Below are positions 1 to 12,620 of a DNA stretch of 64,000 nucleotides, piece by piece. A model generated the notes under the pieces. The model was given only the letters and a program-made list of their open reading frames with translations. It ran no database searches and was not told the origin of the DNA. Source of the DNA: Melieria omissa. Taxonomy: Eukaryota > Arthropoda > Insecta > Diptera > Ulidiidae. A program made the translations under genes and the position numbers. The stretch covers positions 110,266,830 to 110,330,829 of the forward strand of contig OZ020268.1 of NCBI GenBank assembly GCA_963971225.1, given 5' to 3'. Numbering within the stretch: position 1 is the stretch's first letter; each line of letters begins with the position of its first letter.

Positions 1-3000
1 AAACAATGCACAGCGTAACGCAGACAATGGGCTGCGTCGGATACAGTCCACGCAGTGAGGCTCTGAGATATTTTCGGCACACTGGCACACAAGCATTCGC
101 AACATTCTCGAAGGTACCTACAGCTGAGGCCGGCTGCACATGTAGAACTCAATTAAATTCTAAAAACAGCATCCAAAAAGGCCTTTCGAAGAAACCGAGA
201 TAAGGGCGGAAACTTGTGGTTTTCCATAGAATTTATGAATTAACTGCAGTCTAGGGAAACGAGCACCGAGCAGCTGAGATTAGATAGCGCTGATCGTTAG
301 TCGCTCCAAATGAGTCAGTCGACTCGCGAATTGTTGTCAATTTATGAAATTTTTTAAATCCCCAAATTCCGAAAAACGCTTGGCAGTCAAAAATAAAAGC
401 GTAAACAGGAGAAACGGAAACCAGTTTCGGTGACTCAATCGCATTCGCATTTAACTACTCAATGAGACTTTTGACGCGCGCATGGACACACAACAGGCCA
501 AGCACAGACAAGACAACCTTCAATCGCGGAGTTTTATGACACAACTAAGCATTTCAGTTATCTACTTGTTGTTGTTGTTATTAGTACAGTTTTGGCTGCA
601 CGTTACATACCCGACTCATCATATCGCGGAATATGACTACGAAGTCCTCCAACATATCTCCGGCCACAGCCATCTGCTGGAAGTTTTGATACTCCGCTGG
701 CCAATTGTTGTTATTGCTGCGCAACATTTTCGCTCTGCACTTATTTATTTTTAATTAACAACCAGCAAACTAATCACTGATATCACAGTTTAAATGACTT
801 GGACTCAGCTTTAACTTTCACTAGCCGTCAATTTGTGGTCTTTTTTGAACGTCGTGTTGTCACGTTTCTTCTTCTTTGGATTGTTAGACTTATAAAGCAG
901 ACTTTTCCGTTGCAGTTAACTTGCAGCAGGCGCGCCACAAGCTCTATCAGATACTTATTGCTCTTTTCAGGTGGTAAGCAGCAAATTCACTTCTATTCGA
1001 ATACTTTTACTTTCCACTTCCGGCTATATCCGCTCTTTTTTGAATTCGAGTAATTCCGTTCGCTTTCGCTGTTTCTGCGTTCCGTATCCTAGTGATCTGA
1101 GCAACAACAAAGGTAATTGGTCTCTATCGTTGATCGGTGCGGTGAGTGATTGATGTTGTTGCAGTTTGGTAGTGGTGTAGGAAGAAGCGCACAAAACGTT
1201 GAAAATTTGTTTGAAGAGACCGAGCAAATTCAAGTAAGTCAAAACGAATTTATGCTGCGGTTTCAAAATTTTCTACTCCTGCCTGTTATGTAACGGCCAC
1301 GGATGGTGACGAGGACCGAACACGTCTACTGCTTGCGCCAGCTGCACTGAGACTGAAGGTGCTGGCCCAGCGACGCGCTCTACAATATAAAAATTTTTAG
1401 CTTTTTTTTTCGTTTTTCGGTCGCCGCTGTCCGCTCGGCTCAAAGTACAACAAACCTCCGTAGATTAAGAGTTGGGCGCGTAAGTGTGAGTACGATTGTG
1501 AGTGCAAATGTGAGGCGAGTGTAGGGTGAGTGCTCGTGGGGCTGTTTATCAGCCTCTCGTGTGCATACTCGCTTTAAGAGAGCGACCATAAACAAAGAGC
1601 AAAAGTAGGTATATAGACTGCAGGTAGTTGCGGCGATCCTTGCAGGAGTTCGAGGTCAACCTGCAGTCGAAGCACTGCCATTTTGCCTGCATGCTAAATT
1701 GTCTGACCTTTCCTAACCGACATTCGCGGAATACATTAAGTGACTTCCATTAGTACTGGCCACGACGCACTATTTTATGGTTTCTCCCTCCTCATTACTT
1801 CCTCTTCTATGGCTGATCTGTACTTTGCCACACGCTCTCTCATGCGAAGCTTATCACTGTTCATTTGTGAATTCGATGTCGCACAATATTGTCTGCCTCT
1901 TGCCGTTGTGTTTTTGCTGCTGTGAGCGCGGCATGTGTCTGTTTTTTTTGTGATACTTGTTATGTTAAATTTTCGAAAGCCCACTTCCCTGCCTACCGGC
2001 ACACTTCCTGTCATGGCGTCATTCGCGTGCCCACACCCACTCTAGACTCATCCTCGATTCTCAACGCGTCATATCGGGTCATGTGCTTTAATGATCCATT
2101 TGGCGGCTTATCAACGCGCATATATGTACCTATATATATAGGTGTCAATACTGCGGCGATTTCGGTATCTTCGTACCGAACTCACCCCACCTGCGACCGC
2201 TTTCAGCTTGATTGTTTACGATTAGTCGAGTGCAATTTTCTACGACGCAGTGTCTGTCGCGCTATACTGCACCGCACTGCACCAGCGGTGAGTTGCTCTC
2301 TGGAAATCACGCACGCACACACATGCGAGTACGCCCTGGCCTGAATGTGCAGCGCCGCACTCATAGAATTCTAGATTTTACTAGTTACTAAATCTTTCTT
2401 GATGGTGTGAGCAGCCATTCGCCCAGTTGTCTGGGCATGCCGTCAGCAGCAGTGCAAGTGGAAATCTATCATGCACCTAATGCCTGGCCGCTGTTGGTAA
2501 ACACCCGGTCCATGACGCCGCTGTGCAATCAAGCAGCACCAACATGTTGACACGTACAAGTCACAAACGCTTGTTGTTGCATTGCAAGCGAGATACTGGT
2601 GAGACCAGTGACTGGAAGTTATCGCAAAGTAGCAGAAAGAGTGACCTCGAAGTGGCATAACACAGTGCAGGAATCTGCACATTATAGACACACCTTTCTT
2701 GCGATAATTGCGAATTCGATTAGTTGGTACAAATCTCTCCCAACCCCCAGTGGCGACAATGTGTTGAGCACATTTTGTTGCCATAGCCAAGCGCCTTATC
2801 ATTCAGAAAGCAAAACCAATTCTGTTGCTAAAAGCTTCGGTTTCCCCTCTCAAGCACCTTTAACATCGGCCATAAAACAAACGGCGCCTTATCAACGGGC
2901 ACCAGCCGACAACCGCGACAGCAATTCTTAGAATACAAAGGCAATAACGTATGACTGTCGCCAAAAATGGATTTTAGGGATCATGGCAATATGAAGCAAT

Positions 3001-3766
3001 TAGCAACGTTCGCCTCGACTTTAATTTTAACACTTTGTGTAATTAGCTGTCGTATCTAATCTGCACAGGAACTTGAAAACTCCAAAAATATTTTATTCCG
3101 ATTTGAAAACAAAAGTTATTACTCAGAATCTTGTTTGTGAGCACATTTTGTCGAATATAAGAATGAAAATAGGGCAGAGTGACAGCTTGTTGCTTGGCTA
3201 ACGAACATTTCCAGCTGGCGTCGCGACTGAAATGTGTCAGTGATTGTCTTATTGCTCTGGATTTCAGTCTATAAAATGCGATGAACCCAACTTTCAGTTC
3301 TGTTTCAGTTATTGCGGCCACCACTACGGACATTTGTTGAATCAGGTTGTCACTGTAACGATTACCTGTTTAGTTTCGACCGTTATCATTACAAATGTAA
3401 TTAAGTTGCAATTATTGTATTTCGTCTATGACTCATAAAGTCATTAATGCCCGTTTGATAAAAAGCAAAAGTCCCCCCGACAGCTGCAATGCTTTGGACT
3501 CTGCCTGGTGCAAAGTAATGCCTTTTTTATTTTTTTTTATCTTTTAAACTCTTGTTTTTCCCCTTGTCGGAACAGTCCAGCAAGCAGTGTTTTAACTCAA
3601 TAAATACCACATTTTGAAAACAATATTTTGAGAAACTTGTAAACATGTTTGGCCAGTTTAAATTTCAATACAAGCAAAGTTCATTGAACATTATAAGCGA
3701 ATCATCAATCGTGAAAGGTTTAATAAATTTGTGCGGAAGGCCAGCAGGCGTGGCTAAGTTGGCAAA

Positions 3767-3768
<2 letters not shown>
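1..3768. other. Non-coding stretch, no gene recognised
   Basis: Short open frames exist on both strands but none has a recognisable domain, a consistent codon pattern or plausible splice partners. The sequence has mixed composition, with CA/CG-richer parts near 1.5-2.9 kb. Since the coding part of the minus-strand SCaMC gene breaks off at a splice donor at 15470 and its carrier-domain exons are absent from the window, this stretch may be intronic to that gene; that is inference. Confidence 0.5.

Positions 3769-3815
<47 letters not shown>
3769..3815. repeat. (TG)n microsatellite
   Basis: An uninterrupted TG dinucleotide run of about 47 bp. It creates artefactual Cys-Val and His-Thr repeats in the overlapping open frames. 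Confidence 0.98.
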
Positions 3816-3818
<3 letters not shown>

Positions 3819-4066
3819 ACTGTTTTGCTTTTATAGATTACATAAAAAACATTGTGTATAACACTGCACAACAGCATGTCTGTTGTATGGAGTTTTTTAC
3901 ATGAATCTGAATCGTTTTTCCACGCTGTTTTCAAAACCATACTTCTGGCGTTGCAATAAGGTTTGAAAGTAGGAAAATATTGAATTTCAAGTCGTTTTTC
4001 CTGATGGCGAAAAATGTACTGATGTTTCATAAATCAAGTCGCCAAGTATATGAATAACTTAAGAAG

Positions 4067-4402
4067 AAACATCAAGCAATACAACATTCGCATCGAAATA
4101 ATAGCAAAAATGTACCATAGCAATTTTCATCTCTTTTCATACTTTTTCCTTAAAAAATTAGGAGCCTCAAAATATGCTCTTTTATATGTTCCATTTATAG
4201 TCTGGAATACAAGCAAAAAACGAAAAGATTTTGAATTGCTCGAAACAAAAAAAATTAAAAACTATTTTGAGACTCCTAATTTTTTTAAGGAAAAAGTATG
4301 AAAAGTGATGAAAATGGCTATGGTACATTTTTCTTGTTATTTCGATGTGAATGTGTATTCCGCCAAATAATGTAGCTGTGCTTTATTGCTTGATGTGTCG
4401 GC
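4067..4402. repeat. Foldback (long inverted-repeat) element
   Basis: The arm at about 4084-4174 reappears inverted at about 4262-4356. Shared blocks include the stretch around 4108-4135 (aaaatgtaccatag) and a block reading ctttttccttaaaaaa(a)ttaggag. A further short match, acatcaagcaata, extends the arms to 4068 and 4397, with roughly 28 extra bases in the right arm. The loop between the arms is about 90 bp. No coding capacity or target duplication was identified, so the superfamily is unknown. Confidence 0.8.
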
Positions 4403-5689
4403 TTTCATTAAACACCTAACTCGTTAATTGATTTACGAAAATTGTGTATGTTTTTGACCATCAAAGAAAACGCCTTAAAATTCCATATTTTTCGAATTTG
4501 AGGTCCAATTACCGCGGCATTTTAAAACTTATAAAAATAAGTTGCATCGGAAAAGAAGCCGTGCGGTGTTAATGCGATAAGGTGAAAATCAATCGGGTTT
4601 TTGGTTTAGGAATTACGATCAAAAATATGGAAAAAGTAGGGGAAAAACTGAAAAAATTACACGGTACCTATATCTCACTAACTAGAGCTGCTGGAAAAAA
4701 TCTAAGAAATCAGCGCACCCAAATTAGTAAGAAACAGTAGAAAAACTCCATGCAAAAGGAAAAGTGTGTTGGGCAATAATTGGGCACTGTGCTTTAAACT
4801 CAATTACTCGGCCGACCACGTACTTTACTGCCGCTGCTCGTTTTGAGTCATTTTAAACTGGACTGTGCAATGGGATTTTCGATAGGTAAATAATTAAATT
4901 TGTGTTTCATTTTTGTTATAAGTCGCCGAGTACAGCATGTGACGCTAATTGCATTTTTCAATTCAATATGACTTGCCATAATTGAGTTTTAACTAATTAT
5001 TGATTGATGGCAGTTAATGCTGGTTTATCACGTACATATGTACATACATAGGATATCTATGCATATGGAGAGCAGCGTTTAAGTTGGAATGCTAGATGAA
5101 TGAATTCACACGACTTTTGCAATAAAGTCACAAGGACATAAACCAGAGTCAGGACCTGAAGAAATAACGGTTAAAAACTTTCTCAGACACAATGCATGAT
5201 TTCGACAATTAACACTAGATTTACGGACCGAGCCAATTTGACTCATTACAAATTTGATCACTATATATATATATAACTGTAATATTATATTTTAAAAACA
5301 TACATTGGTTTTTAGTTAAGTAATGAAATATATGTAAACGTTCATTCCTCTTCCCCGCATACCCCTTCATTTCGAATTGTCGAATGTGGTATACCTATTT
5401 TCACGGTTGTGAGCCAACTTGACTCATAGAATGGTTTAACAGTTAATCGCATACATCGCGTGTGAGCAGTGCAGTGAAGTTATATATAATTTATAATTCT
5501 ATAAAATTAATATTTTGCCAGAAAAGTTTGATCCACAAAGGTAATTTTGTAATTTACTTGTAAAAGGTATTACAATTTATATTTATTTTATTACAATTGT
5601 GGGCCTTTGTAGCAATTTTATTTGCTAGAGGAGCTTATGAGGCAAAAATAGGAAGTGTTTGTGGTCAGCGAAGTGGGTCCGGCTTTTTT

Positions 5690-6780
5690 CGCCCAGACAA
5701 TGTGTAGAGATAAATTTATAGACATACTTCGGTTTATACGTTTTGATAAAAAAATGAAGGCAGTGAAAGACTGAAGATAGACAAATTTGCCTTGATTTCA
5801 AAAATATAGCGAAAATTTGTAGAGAATAGTCAGACTTGTTACAAACCTGACACAAACATAACGATCGATGAGCAATTATTCTCTACTAAAGCTAGATGCC
5901 GATCTACGCAGTACATGCCGAATAAGCCTGATAAATCAAATTTTGGCTGGCATCCGATGTTAGAAACAAATATCTTGTAAACGGTTTTCCATACTTGGGC
6001 AAGGATGAAACCCGAGGATCGAACATTCCCTTGAGCGAATTAGTAGTAACTAAGCTTGCAGAGCCATATTTAGGCTGTGGACGAAATATTACCACAGATA
6101 ATTTGTTTACTAGCATTTCACTTGCAAAAAAGTTACTTGCAAAGAAAACTACCTTGGTTGGCACTATACGTGCAAACTGAAAAGTATTACCTAAAATTGC
6201 GAAAGCCAAGAAAGATAAAATGACACAGTTTTCCAGAAAACTGTATAGATCTGAGAATTGTACCCTGACCATTTATAAAAACAAGCCTAATAAAAAAGTC
6301 TTACTACTGAGTACAAAACATAAAAATATAACAATTGAAAAAAATAAAAACCTTGTTCCAGAAACAGTTACCTATTGTAATAGCACCAAGTATGGCGTTG
6401 ATGTACTTGACCAAATGGCCCGAAAATATAGCGTTAAAGCAAGTTCACACGGATGGCCCCTACAAGTTTTCTACAACATTTTAGATGTAGCACCTATCAA
6501 TGCTTGGATTCTGTATAAAGAGACGACTCAAGTAAATTTTTCACGAAAAGATTTTATTTTCCAATTGGCTGAAGAGCTAAGAAGTCAATATAGAGAAGAA
6601 GTCGTGAACACTTCCATTACAATGACAGAAACTCATGCTACTGACGCACGGAAGAATTGTCAAGTTCAACAATCATGCAAAAGAAATAGATGTAGAAACC
6701 GTTGTACTAAATGTAATAGAAATGTTTGCGGAAAATGTGTTTCAAAAACAGAGTTTATATGTAAAAAATGTTTTCCATGA
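5690..6780 (+). pseudogene. piggyBac transposase remnant
   Basis: The conserved DDE core is visible in pieces. IDEQL (Asp codon 5867-5869) and MPNKP are in one frame; GFPYLGKDE, TTDNLFTS and YGVDVLDQM are in another. All three catalytic Asp contexts of the family are therefore present. A C-terminal cysteine-rich domain follows (CKRNRCRNRCTKC...CGKC...CKKC) and ends at the stop at 6778-6780. Lesions are a frame change near 5772, a TAG at 5807-5809 where the family usually has Trp, a frame change near 5930, and a TGA at 6178-6180. No N-terminal part is clear before about 5690. The gene is inactive. Confidence 0.9.
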
Positions 6781-6806
6781 ATTTTTTGATAATAAACATT
6801 TAATTT

Positions 6807-9245
6807 TTTTTCACAGTATCTCCTCCAACTTGGCTGACCCATTCCCATCTACAGTGGGCCATCAAGACTTTCGATCCATTCAAGTCCCCAGGACCGGATG
6901 GCATCATTCCAGCTGACATCCAACACAGCGCTGAGGCATTAATGCCTCGGCTGCTACGCATATACAACGCTTGTCTGGATCTCTCCTACATTCCCCTCAG
7001 TTGGAGAGAATCCAGAGTGGTCTTCATTCCTAAGGCGGGGAAGTCGTCCCATGTTAAGGCTAAGGACTACAGGCCCATCTGCCTATCCTCTTTCCTTCTC
7101 AAAACCTTCGAAAGGGTTCTAGATCACCAGATCAGGAACTCTATCGATCCATCTCTCCTTTCGCAGTCGCAACATGCCTACACTAGGGGCAAGTCTGTCG
7201 AAACTGCTCTTCACTCGCTTCTCGAGACGGTCGATAGATCTCTCGTGCATAAGGAGTACACTCTGACAGCGTTCCTCGATATTGAAGGGGCCTTTAACAA
7301 CGTCTGTCCACAGGCGGTCGTTAGGGCACTCTTCAATCTGAACCTGGACTCAAAGCTGATCAGATTTGTTGAGAGCCTGCTCAGTATGCGTGTTGTCAGC
7401 TCCTCTATTGGAAACACTCGCATCAAGCGCATGGTCAGGAGGGGCACACCGCAGGGCGGCGTGCTTTCTCCTCTGATCTGGAATCTGGCAGTAAACTCTC
7501 TCTTACACCGGCTGGACAATACTGGTTGCAGAATTGTCGCGTACGCGGACGACATTGCGATCGCAGTCTCCGGAAAATATCTCTCCACTCTCTCTGAGAG
7601 ACTTGGTTATGCACTAAGGATTCTATCCCAATGGTGCCGTGAATTTGGCCTTGACGTCAATCCCTCCAAAACCGAGGTCATGCTCTTTAGCAGGAAGTAC
7701 AAGATACCTCGGTTCGAACTTCCCACTCTGAACGGCGTTAGACTTAACCTCAGCAACAATGTTAGGTATCTTGGTCTAATACTGGACTCTAAACTGAATT
7801 GGAAGGCCAACATTGCTGAAAGGGCGCGGAAAGCCTCGTGTGCTCTCTACTGCTGTAAACGAGCTTTAGGCGCAAGATGGGGACTCCAACCTCGTGTTGT
7901 GTCGTGGCTCTACTCGGCAGTGGTTGAGCCAAATCTCCTTTATGGTGCCGCCTTTTGGTGGCCGGCCATTAGCAAGGCGGTCAACCTGAAACCTCTTGAC
8001 AAAGTCAGGAGGATGGCGGCCCTTTTGGTTACTGGGGCTCTCCGTACTACACCCACCAAAGCACTGTACACCCTCCTCCACTGGCTCCCAACCGCACAAC
8101 GGGTCAAATTACACGCGAAGTGTTCTGCTGTCAGACTTCACGCGATTTCCCGCTGGGCTAGATCGGATCTTGGTCATTCCAGGATTCTTATTGAGGACTG
8201 CTCGACGCCCACCGGCATCGACCTCATCAGTTCCCCCATCAAGCCTGATCACGGCTTCACTATACGCATCCCTCATAGAGATGAATGGACAGGTACCGAG
8301 CTAGCGACCGATGACTCCATCAACTTCTTTACCGACGGCTCCAAATTGGATAACAAGGTTGGCTGTGGGATTTTCTGCAGCCAACTGGGGCTTCGACTCT
8401 CCTTCCGCTTGCCTGATCACTGCAGTGTCTTCCAGGCGGAGGTAATGGCCATATATCAGGCCTCCATCTGGCTTACTCGCGACAGCGCGTACAGGGCAGA
8501 TATCCACATTTACTCAGACAGTCAGGCAGCTATCAAGTCGCTCGCAAGGGCGACCACCTCATCTAAGCTGGTCCTGGACTGCCGTGAGTCTCTAAACGCC
8601 TTAGCCAGACGCTCCAATGTCTCACTGCTCTGGGTGCCAGGGCACAGGGGCATCGTAGGCAACTGCGAGGCGGACGAATTAGCAAGAGCGGGTACGTTGC
8701 TCTCTGGTGCTTCGTCCTTCCTCGCTGTTGGAGCTCCTCTTGCATCAGTTAAACTGATGCTCAAGCAGTTTTACTATAAATTAGCAAACGATTTGTGGTC
8801 TGAGGAACAGACCTGCAACATCTCCCGACAAACCTGGCCAACTTTCAACCTGAAACGGACAAACCAGCTGCTCAACCTCAGTCGTCACTCGATACGGGAC
8901 ACTGTATCATGGGTAAGCACGCTGAAAGACTGGGTCTGCAATCCAACGACCTATGTCGAGGATGCGGCTCTGAGGAGGAGGACGAAACCGTTCTCCACCT
9001 GCTATGTCAATGTCCTTCTTTAGCCAGAAGAAGATTTAAATTCCTCGGCTCAGCCTTTTTCGATAGTCTAACTGGACTATCTCCTCTGAATATCAGGGAC
9101 ATAGCCAGATTCATCATGGAATCTTCATGGTTCCAGGCGCGTTAAGGGGGAGTCGCGCCATACGCTGTGGTATCACAATGGGCCAATAGTTGTGCCTACG
9201 TGAGCTTTTTCGCATTGAAGGCTGCCACTCCAACCTAACCTAACC
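6807..9245 (+). mobile_element. 5'-truncated non-LTR retrotransposon inserted in the piggyBac element
   Basis: A 14-bp target duplication, taaacatttaattt, flanks it exactly (6793-6806 and 9246-9259). It is inserted just after the piggyBac transposase stop. The coding part begins inside the reverse transcriptase domain, so the endonuclease and ORF1 are missing, as is usual for 5' truncation. The 3' end is three AACCT units (9232-9246) rather than poly(A). The domain order RT, RNase H, cysteine motif places it in the I/R1-type group; a finer family cannot be assigned from sequence alone. Confidence 0.93.
6813..9145 (+). pseudogene. Non-LTR ORF2 fragment: reverse transcriptase, RNase H, cysteine motif
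   Basis: An open frame runs from the truncation point, with no initiator required, to 9023. It contains SPGPDG, the RT palm core AYADDIAIAV, GTPQGGVLSPLIWN upstream of it, then RNase H motifs (FTDGSK, FQAEVMAIY, YSDSQAAIKS, VPGHRGIVGN..ADELAR). The C-terminal zinc motif CRGCGSEEEDETVLHLLCQC lies in a different frame (8909-9145), so a frameshift sits at about 8908-8912. RT and RNase H are otherwise intact for about 690 codons, so the insertion is younger than the host piggyBac remnant. Confidence 0.92.
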
Positions 9246-9371
9246 TAAACATTTAATTTAAATTGATTTGGAACTATTTTTTTGCAAAAACTTCAATTTT
9301 CTTGTATGAGTCAAATTGGCTCACTTCAGTAAAAATAGGTATATAATCAACATCCGTAAATCTAGTGTTAA

Positions 9372-11373
9372 TATACAATAAAATAAAGGAAGCTTCCCAA
9401 ATTGGAGCTAGCAACAACGCGAAATTCCAGCACACCGAAAAGCCATAAAAACCACCATCGAATGTCGTTTCTCAGGCAGCACACCGGTCCGGCAAAGAAT
9501 CAAAGAATCTATACAAAAATACGAAAAACAAACAGGTTTCCCAAAACAAGACAGAAGCCTGCGAACTTCGCGGTAAGCGAAAACGATTTCAAGCAGAATG
9601 AGAACACCTATTCACGTATCTCTCATTCACTCAATTAATGGAAAATTCCGTTTGGCACATATTAGAGGCATGGCTGCTGGTTGTTAGTTGCTAATCAACA
9701 ACGCGCACAACGGATCAGTAAAAAACTCTCATAAAAATTATCTATTTCGAAAAAGCAACCACAAATATCAATGTTTCCAAGTGACAGCAAAAGCATGAAC
9801 AACAACGACATAGACATCAAAACAACATTCGGATGGGACAAGGGAATGACAAGTCAGATGGACTTGCGGCTTGTGCGCAACAAGCACAGCGCACAGAGCA
9901 CATTCGCATACACATCGAACACCAACACAGCAAAAGCAACGTGGGGGCTCGTTTCGTACGGCGAGCACTGATTGGCTGATCCGATCACTTCATATGACTG
10001 CAGTACCGGCAGCACAAAACACTACAAAATAAGCACAACAAGATTTTTTATACTAAAAAATTAATAGCAATAAAGCAGCACAGTAGATGACCTCCAAAAC
10101 CGCACCAACTACGTAAACAGCAGCAACTCGAGGAGAAGAGCAGACGTCGACCATGCCAGTGGAGGGGATCTCGTGATCCAATTCTACAAACAAATTTGAT
10201 CTAAATTGTATATTATTACTGTTCTTGTTAGTCTTGATGTTGTTTTATAGACTTTGAACAACAAACTCATTGATTTCTGAATGGAGGTTCGTAATGAGGC
10301 GCACGCAATTGGCTTGGCCTGCGCTCTTCCCCACTGGATTCACGTGAAAGTATTAGCAACAGCAGAAAACGAATACGCAAGAAATATGAGACAAATATTT
10401 ACTGTGCGCATCAATTCCTAAACTCAAACTGCAAACAATCGAAAATACACAGAAGTGTCTATAAATACAGACCAAAGCAGGGGCGTCCGCGTTTAAACGA
10501 GAAATCATACCACAGCGAAATGTGAACAAAACGACTATCCAGACGAGATTGGAGTGTCAATCAGCATGAAATGTAATACCATAAAACAATAACAACCTAA
10601 TTTAAAAGTACTGAGTACAGATTTAACAATGCTTCACTGCTAAAATGCCATACGCTGAGATGACCTTAAACTCGCCGCATGAACGCTTAGCTCAGTCTGG
10701 ATGAGAGTTAGTTGAGAACCCAAAAGCGCAGACGAGCGCAGTGCTGTAGAAGTTGAAGGTACAAATATGAACTACGGTGAACTGCGGTGAAAATTGCCAA
10801 CATGCCACCAGACAGTCTTCCGAACGCAGACAACTCCAATGAAACAAAAAGCAAAACATAAACTAAAATGCTATGGGCAGACGAACACAAGCAAACACAT
10901 TTCAATTAACACGATCCAAAATGCTGTCTGAATGCCATATAGCTCGTTCATTGGATGTTTCACGCATTGGCTGACGAAATTCAGTTGCATAATTGCGTCG
11001 GCCGCAGAACAGTCTTGCGCATCTTAAGAGAACGCAAACCACTCAAGGAAAGAGACCATTTAAGAGTCGAATCGAGTCACTCATAAACTCTTCATTTCTT
11101 GTTTGGCTTTCGTTTTCTTCTGCTAAGTTATAGCCACAGCAAACGTTCGAGCCTTGCAAGAAAATCACGAATCTTACAATGCAATACAAGTTTGTCTAGT
11201 TGTTCTTTTACATAAAGCATTACTTCGGAATATTTAAATATTTTTAAACATTAGCTTAAGTCTCATTTTAAATCGTCAGCCAGCCTTTCAAAATGGCGTC
11301 TTCCGGTCGCCCATATCTCCGCCGGATATAAACGAAAATTTATAACAAAAATTTTGTTCAGTACTCAAAACTA
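9372..11373. other. Non-coding stretch, no gene recognised
   Basis: About 2 kb with only short low-confidence open frames on both strands. It is A-rich with scattered CA/CAA-rich sequence. No splice-consistent coding, RNA gene or terminal repeats were seen. Confidence 0.5.
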
Positions 11374-12345
11374 TGTAAGGGAGAGGGCTGGGGTGTGAAC
11401 CGGGTTTTGTTTTTTGGCTCTAACTTTTCACAGAATAAAGATATCGAAAAAACGAAGATACCGTTGGAAAGGTAAATATAAAGCGCAAATTTGTTATGAA
11501 GACAGATTACCGTTTTGATTAACATTTAACTCTCTACGTCCAATTTTCTAAGGACGTGATTTTTCGCTTTTCCAAAAAAGTGGCTGGGTTGTGAACCATC
11601 TGGCAAATCGCAATTAAAGTCAGAAAATACGAAGAAAACACCCATAATTTTGATATAAGTTGAAAATTTATTTAATCAGGATGGCTCAAGAGGTGAAAAA
11701 AGGTTATAATGACGCCACTTAGGCCAAAAAATCGCAATGAATTCAAGTGCTCAATATTTGTTTTTTTTTCATCCTAATCGGTGTCGCAATGTTTGCTGAA
11801 ATACGAACGCGTTCTCGCATTGGTCCACTTCAAGTGAACTCACCGAAATCGAGTGACATTACATAAGATTACTTTATTTTAATAAATCCGGCGAAATTTG
11901 ACCGTCCTAGTGCAAATGTAATACGAAAACCAGGTGGTTCATAACCCAGCCACCTCAGTGGTTCACAGCCCAACCACGATGCCATTTTGGAAACTTTTAA
12001 AATAACGACACTTCCTATCATATTTCAACATAAACAAATATTGGATCGTAAAATAGAATCAATACCCTAAATAAATATGTGTTACACTTACGTTTTTGGA
12101 ATAAATTGAGTCACTTGGATAGCACTTTACAAAAAGCAAAAAAGTTTTCGCAGTCGACTTTCAAACACGATGTCTGTATCTGCCACAAGCAATGCGTGTT
12201 TACACTTCGGTGTAACCACAAAAGCAGAATCATATCAAAAGACAAACTTGACAGTTGAAAGATTGGCGATATGTCAATTAAGGAAAGAAAAAACAGTAAT
12301 GGTTCACAACCCAGCCTGGTTCACAACCCAGCCCTCTCCCTTACA
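11374..12345. mobile_element. Non-autonomous TIR element with internally repeated terminal motif
   Basis: The left end reads tgtaagggagagggctgggg then tgtgaacc (11374-11401) and is matched inverted at 12318-12345 with a single mismatch. The terminal core GGCTGGGTTGTGAACC recurs internally near 11582 and, in the other orientation, near 11940, 11961 and 12301, with small variations. No transposase frame is present. Flanking 8-mers match poorly and neither TA nor TTAA duplication is seen, so the superfamily is left open. Confidence 0.8.
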
Positions 12346-12438
12346 ATAACATATACAAAAATTTTTAATGTGGAATAAAAATTTGTATGAAAAAAAAATT
12401 ACTTAAAAACATGGTCGATTCTACTTGACTACCCCCTT

Positions 12439-12620
12439 AATGCGAATTCAACAGCGAATTCGTTGCAGGATTAAAAATATTTGCAATCGATTTTCTAACA
12501 ACAGTTACGGTAGCACAGTTTCAAAGAACGTCAAAAAAACCTTTAGTGTCAGATGCGCAATATGGCGGCTGAGAAGAAGCATTGGCTCTGCCTTATATTT
12601 TTGTATTATGGTCGACACTG
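12439..12620 (+). repeat. Dispersed repeat, copy 1 (partial)
   Basis: It resembles 59573-59996. Shared blocks are gaattcaacag, attgcag/gttgcag..attaaaaa, tttagtgtc..atgcgcaa, ggcggctgagaagaagcatt and ggctctgcctt, in the same order and spacing. The outer end reads as a complement of the ATGATACAAAAAATAAAGG-like terminus seen in copies 2 and 3. Only the right-hand half is present here. Confidence 0.6.

Larger units (their letters stand above)
5213..9367 (+). mobile_element. piggyBac-type DNA transposon, decayed, carrying a nested retrotransposon
   Basis: TTAA target duplications sit at 5209-5212 and 9368-9371. Just inside are 15-bp perfect terminal inverted repeats, CACTAGATTTACGGA (5213-5227) and its complement (9353-9367). 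A second inverted pair, GAGCCAATTTGACTCA, lies at 5230-5245 and inverted at 9307-9322, with a further left copy with one mismatch at 5411-5426. The transposase remnant lies between them on the plus strand. TTAA duplications and this transposase are hallmarks of the piggyBac superfamily. The element is about 1.7 kb without the nested insertion at 6807-9245. Confidence 0.95.

Noticed and set aside
3665..4030. Open frames with Cys-Val and His-Thr repeats
   Set aside because: They are translations of the (TG)n microsatellite on both strands.
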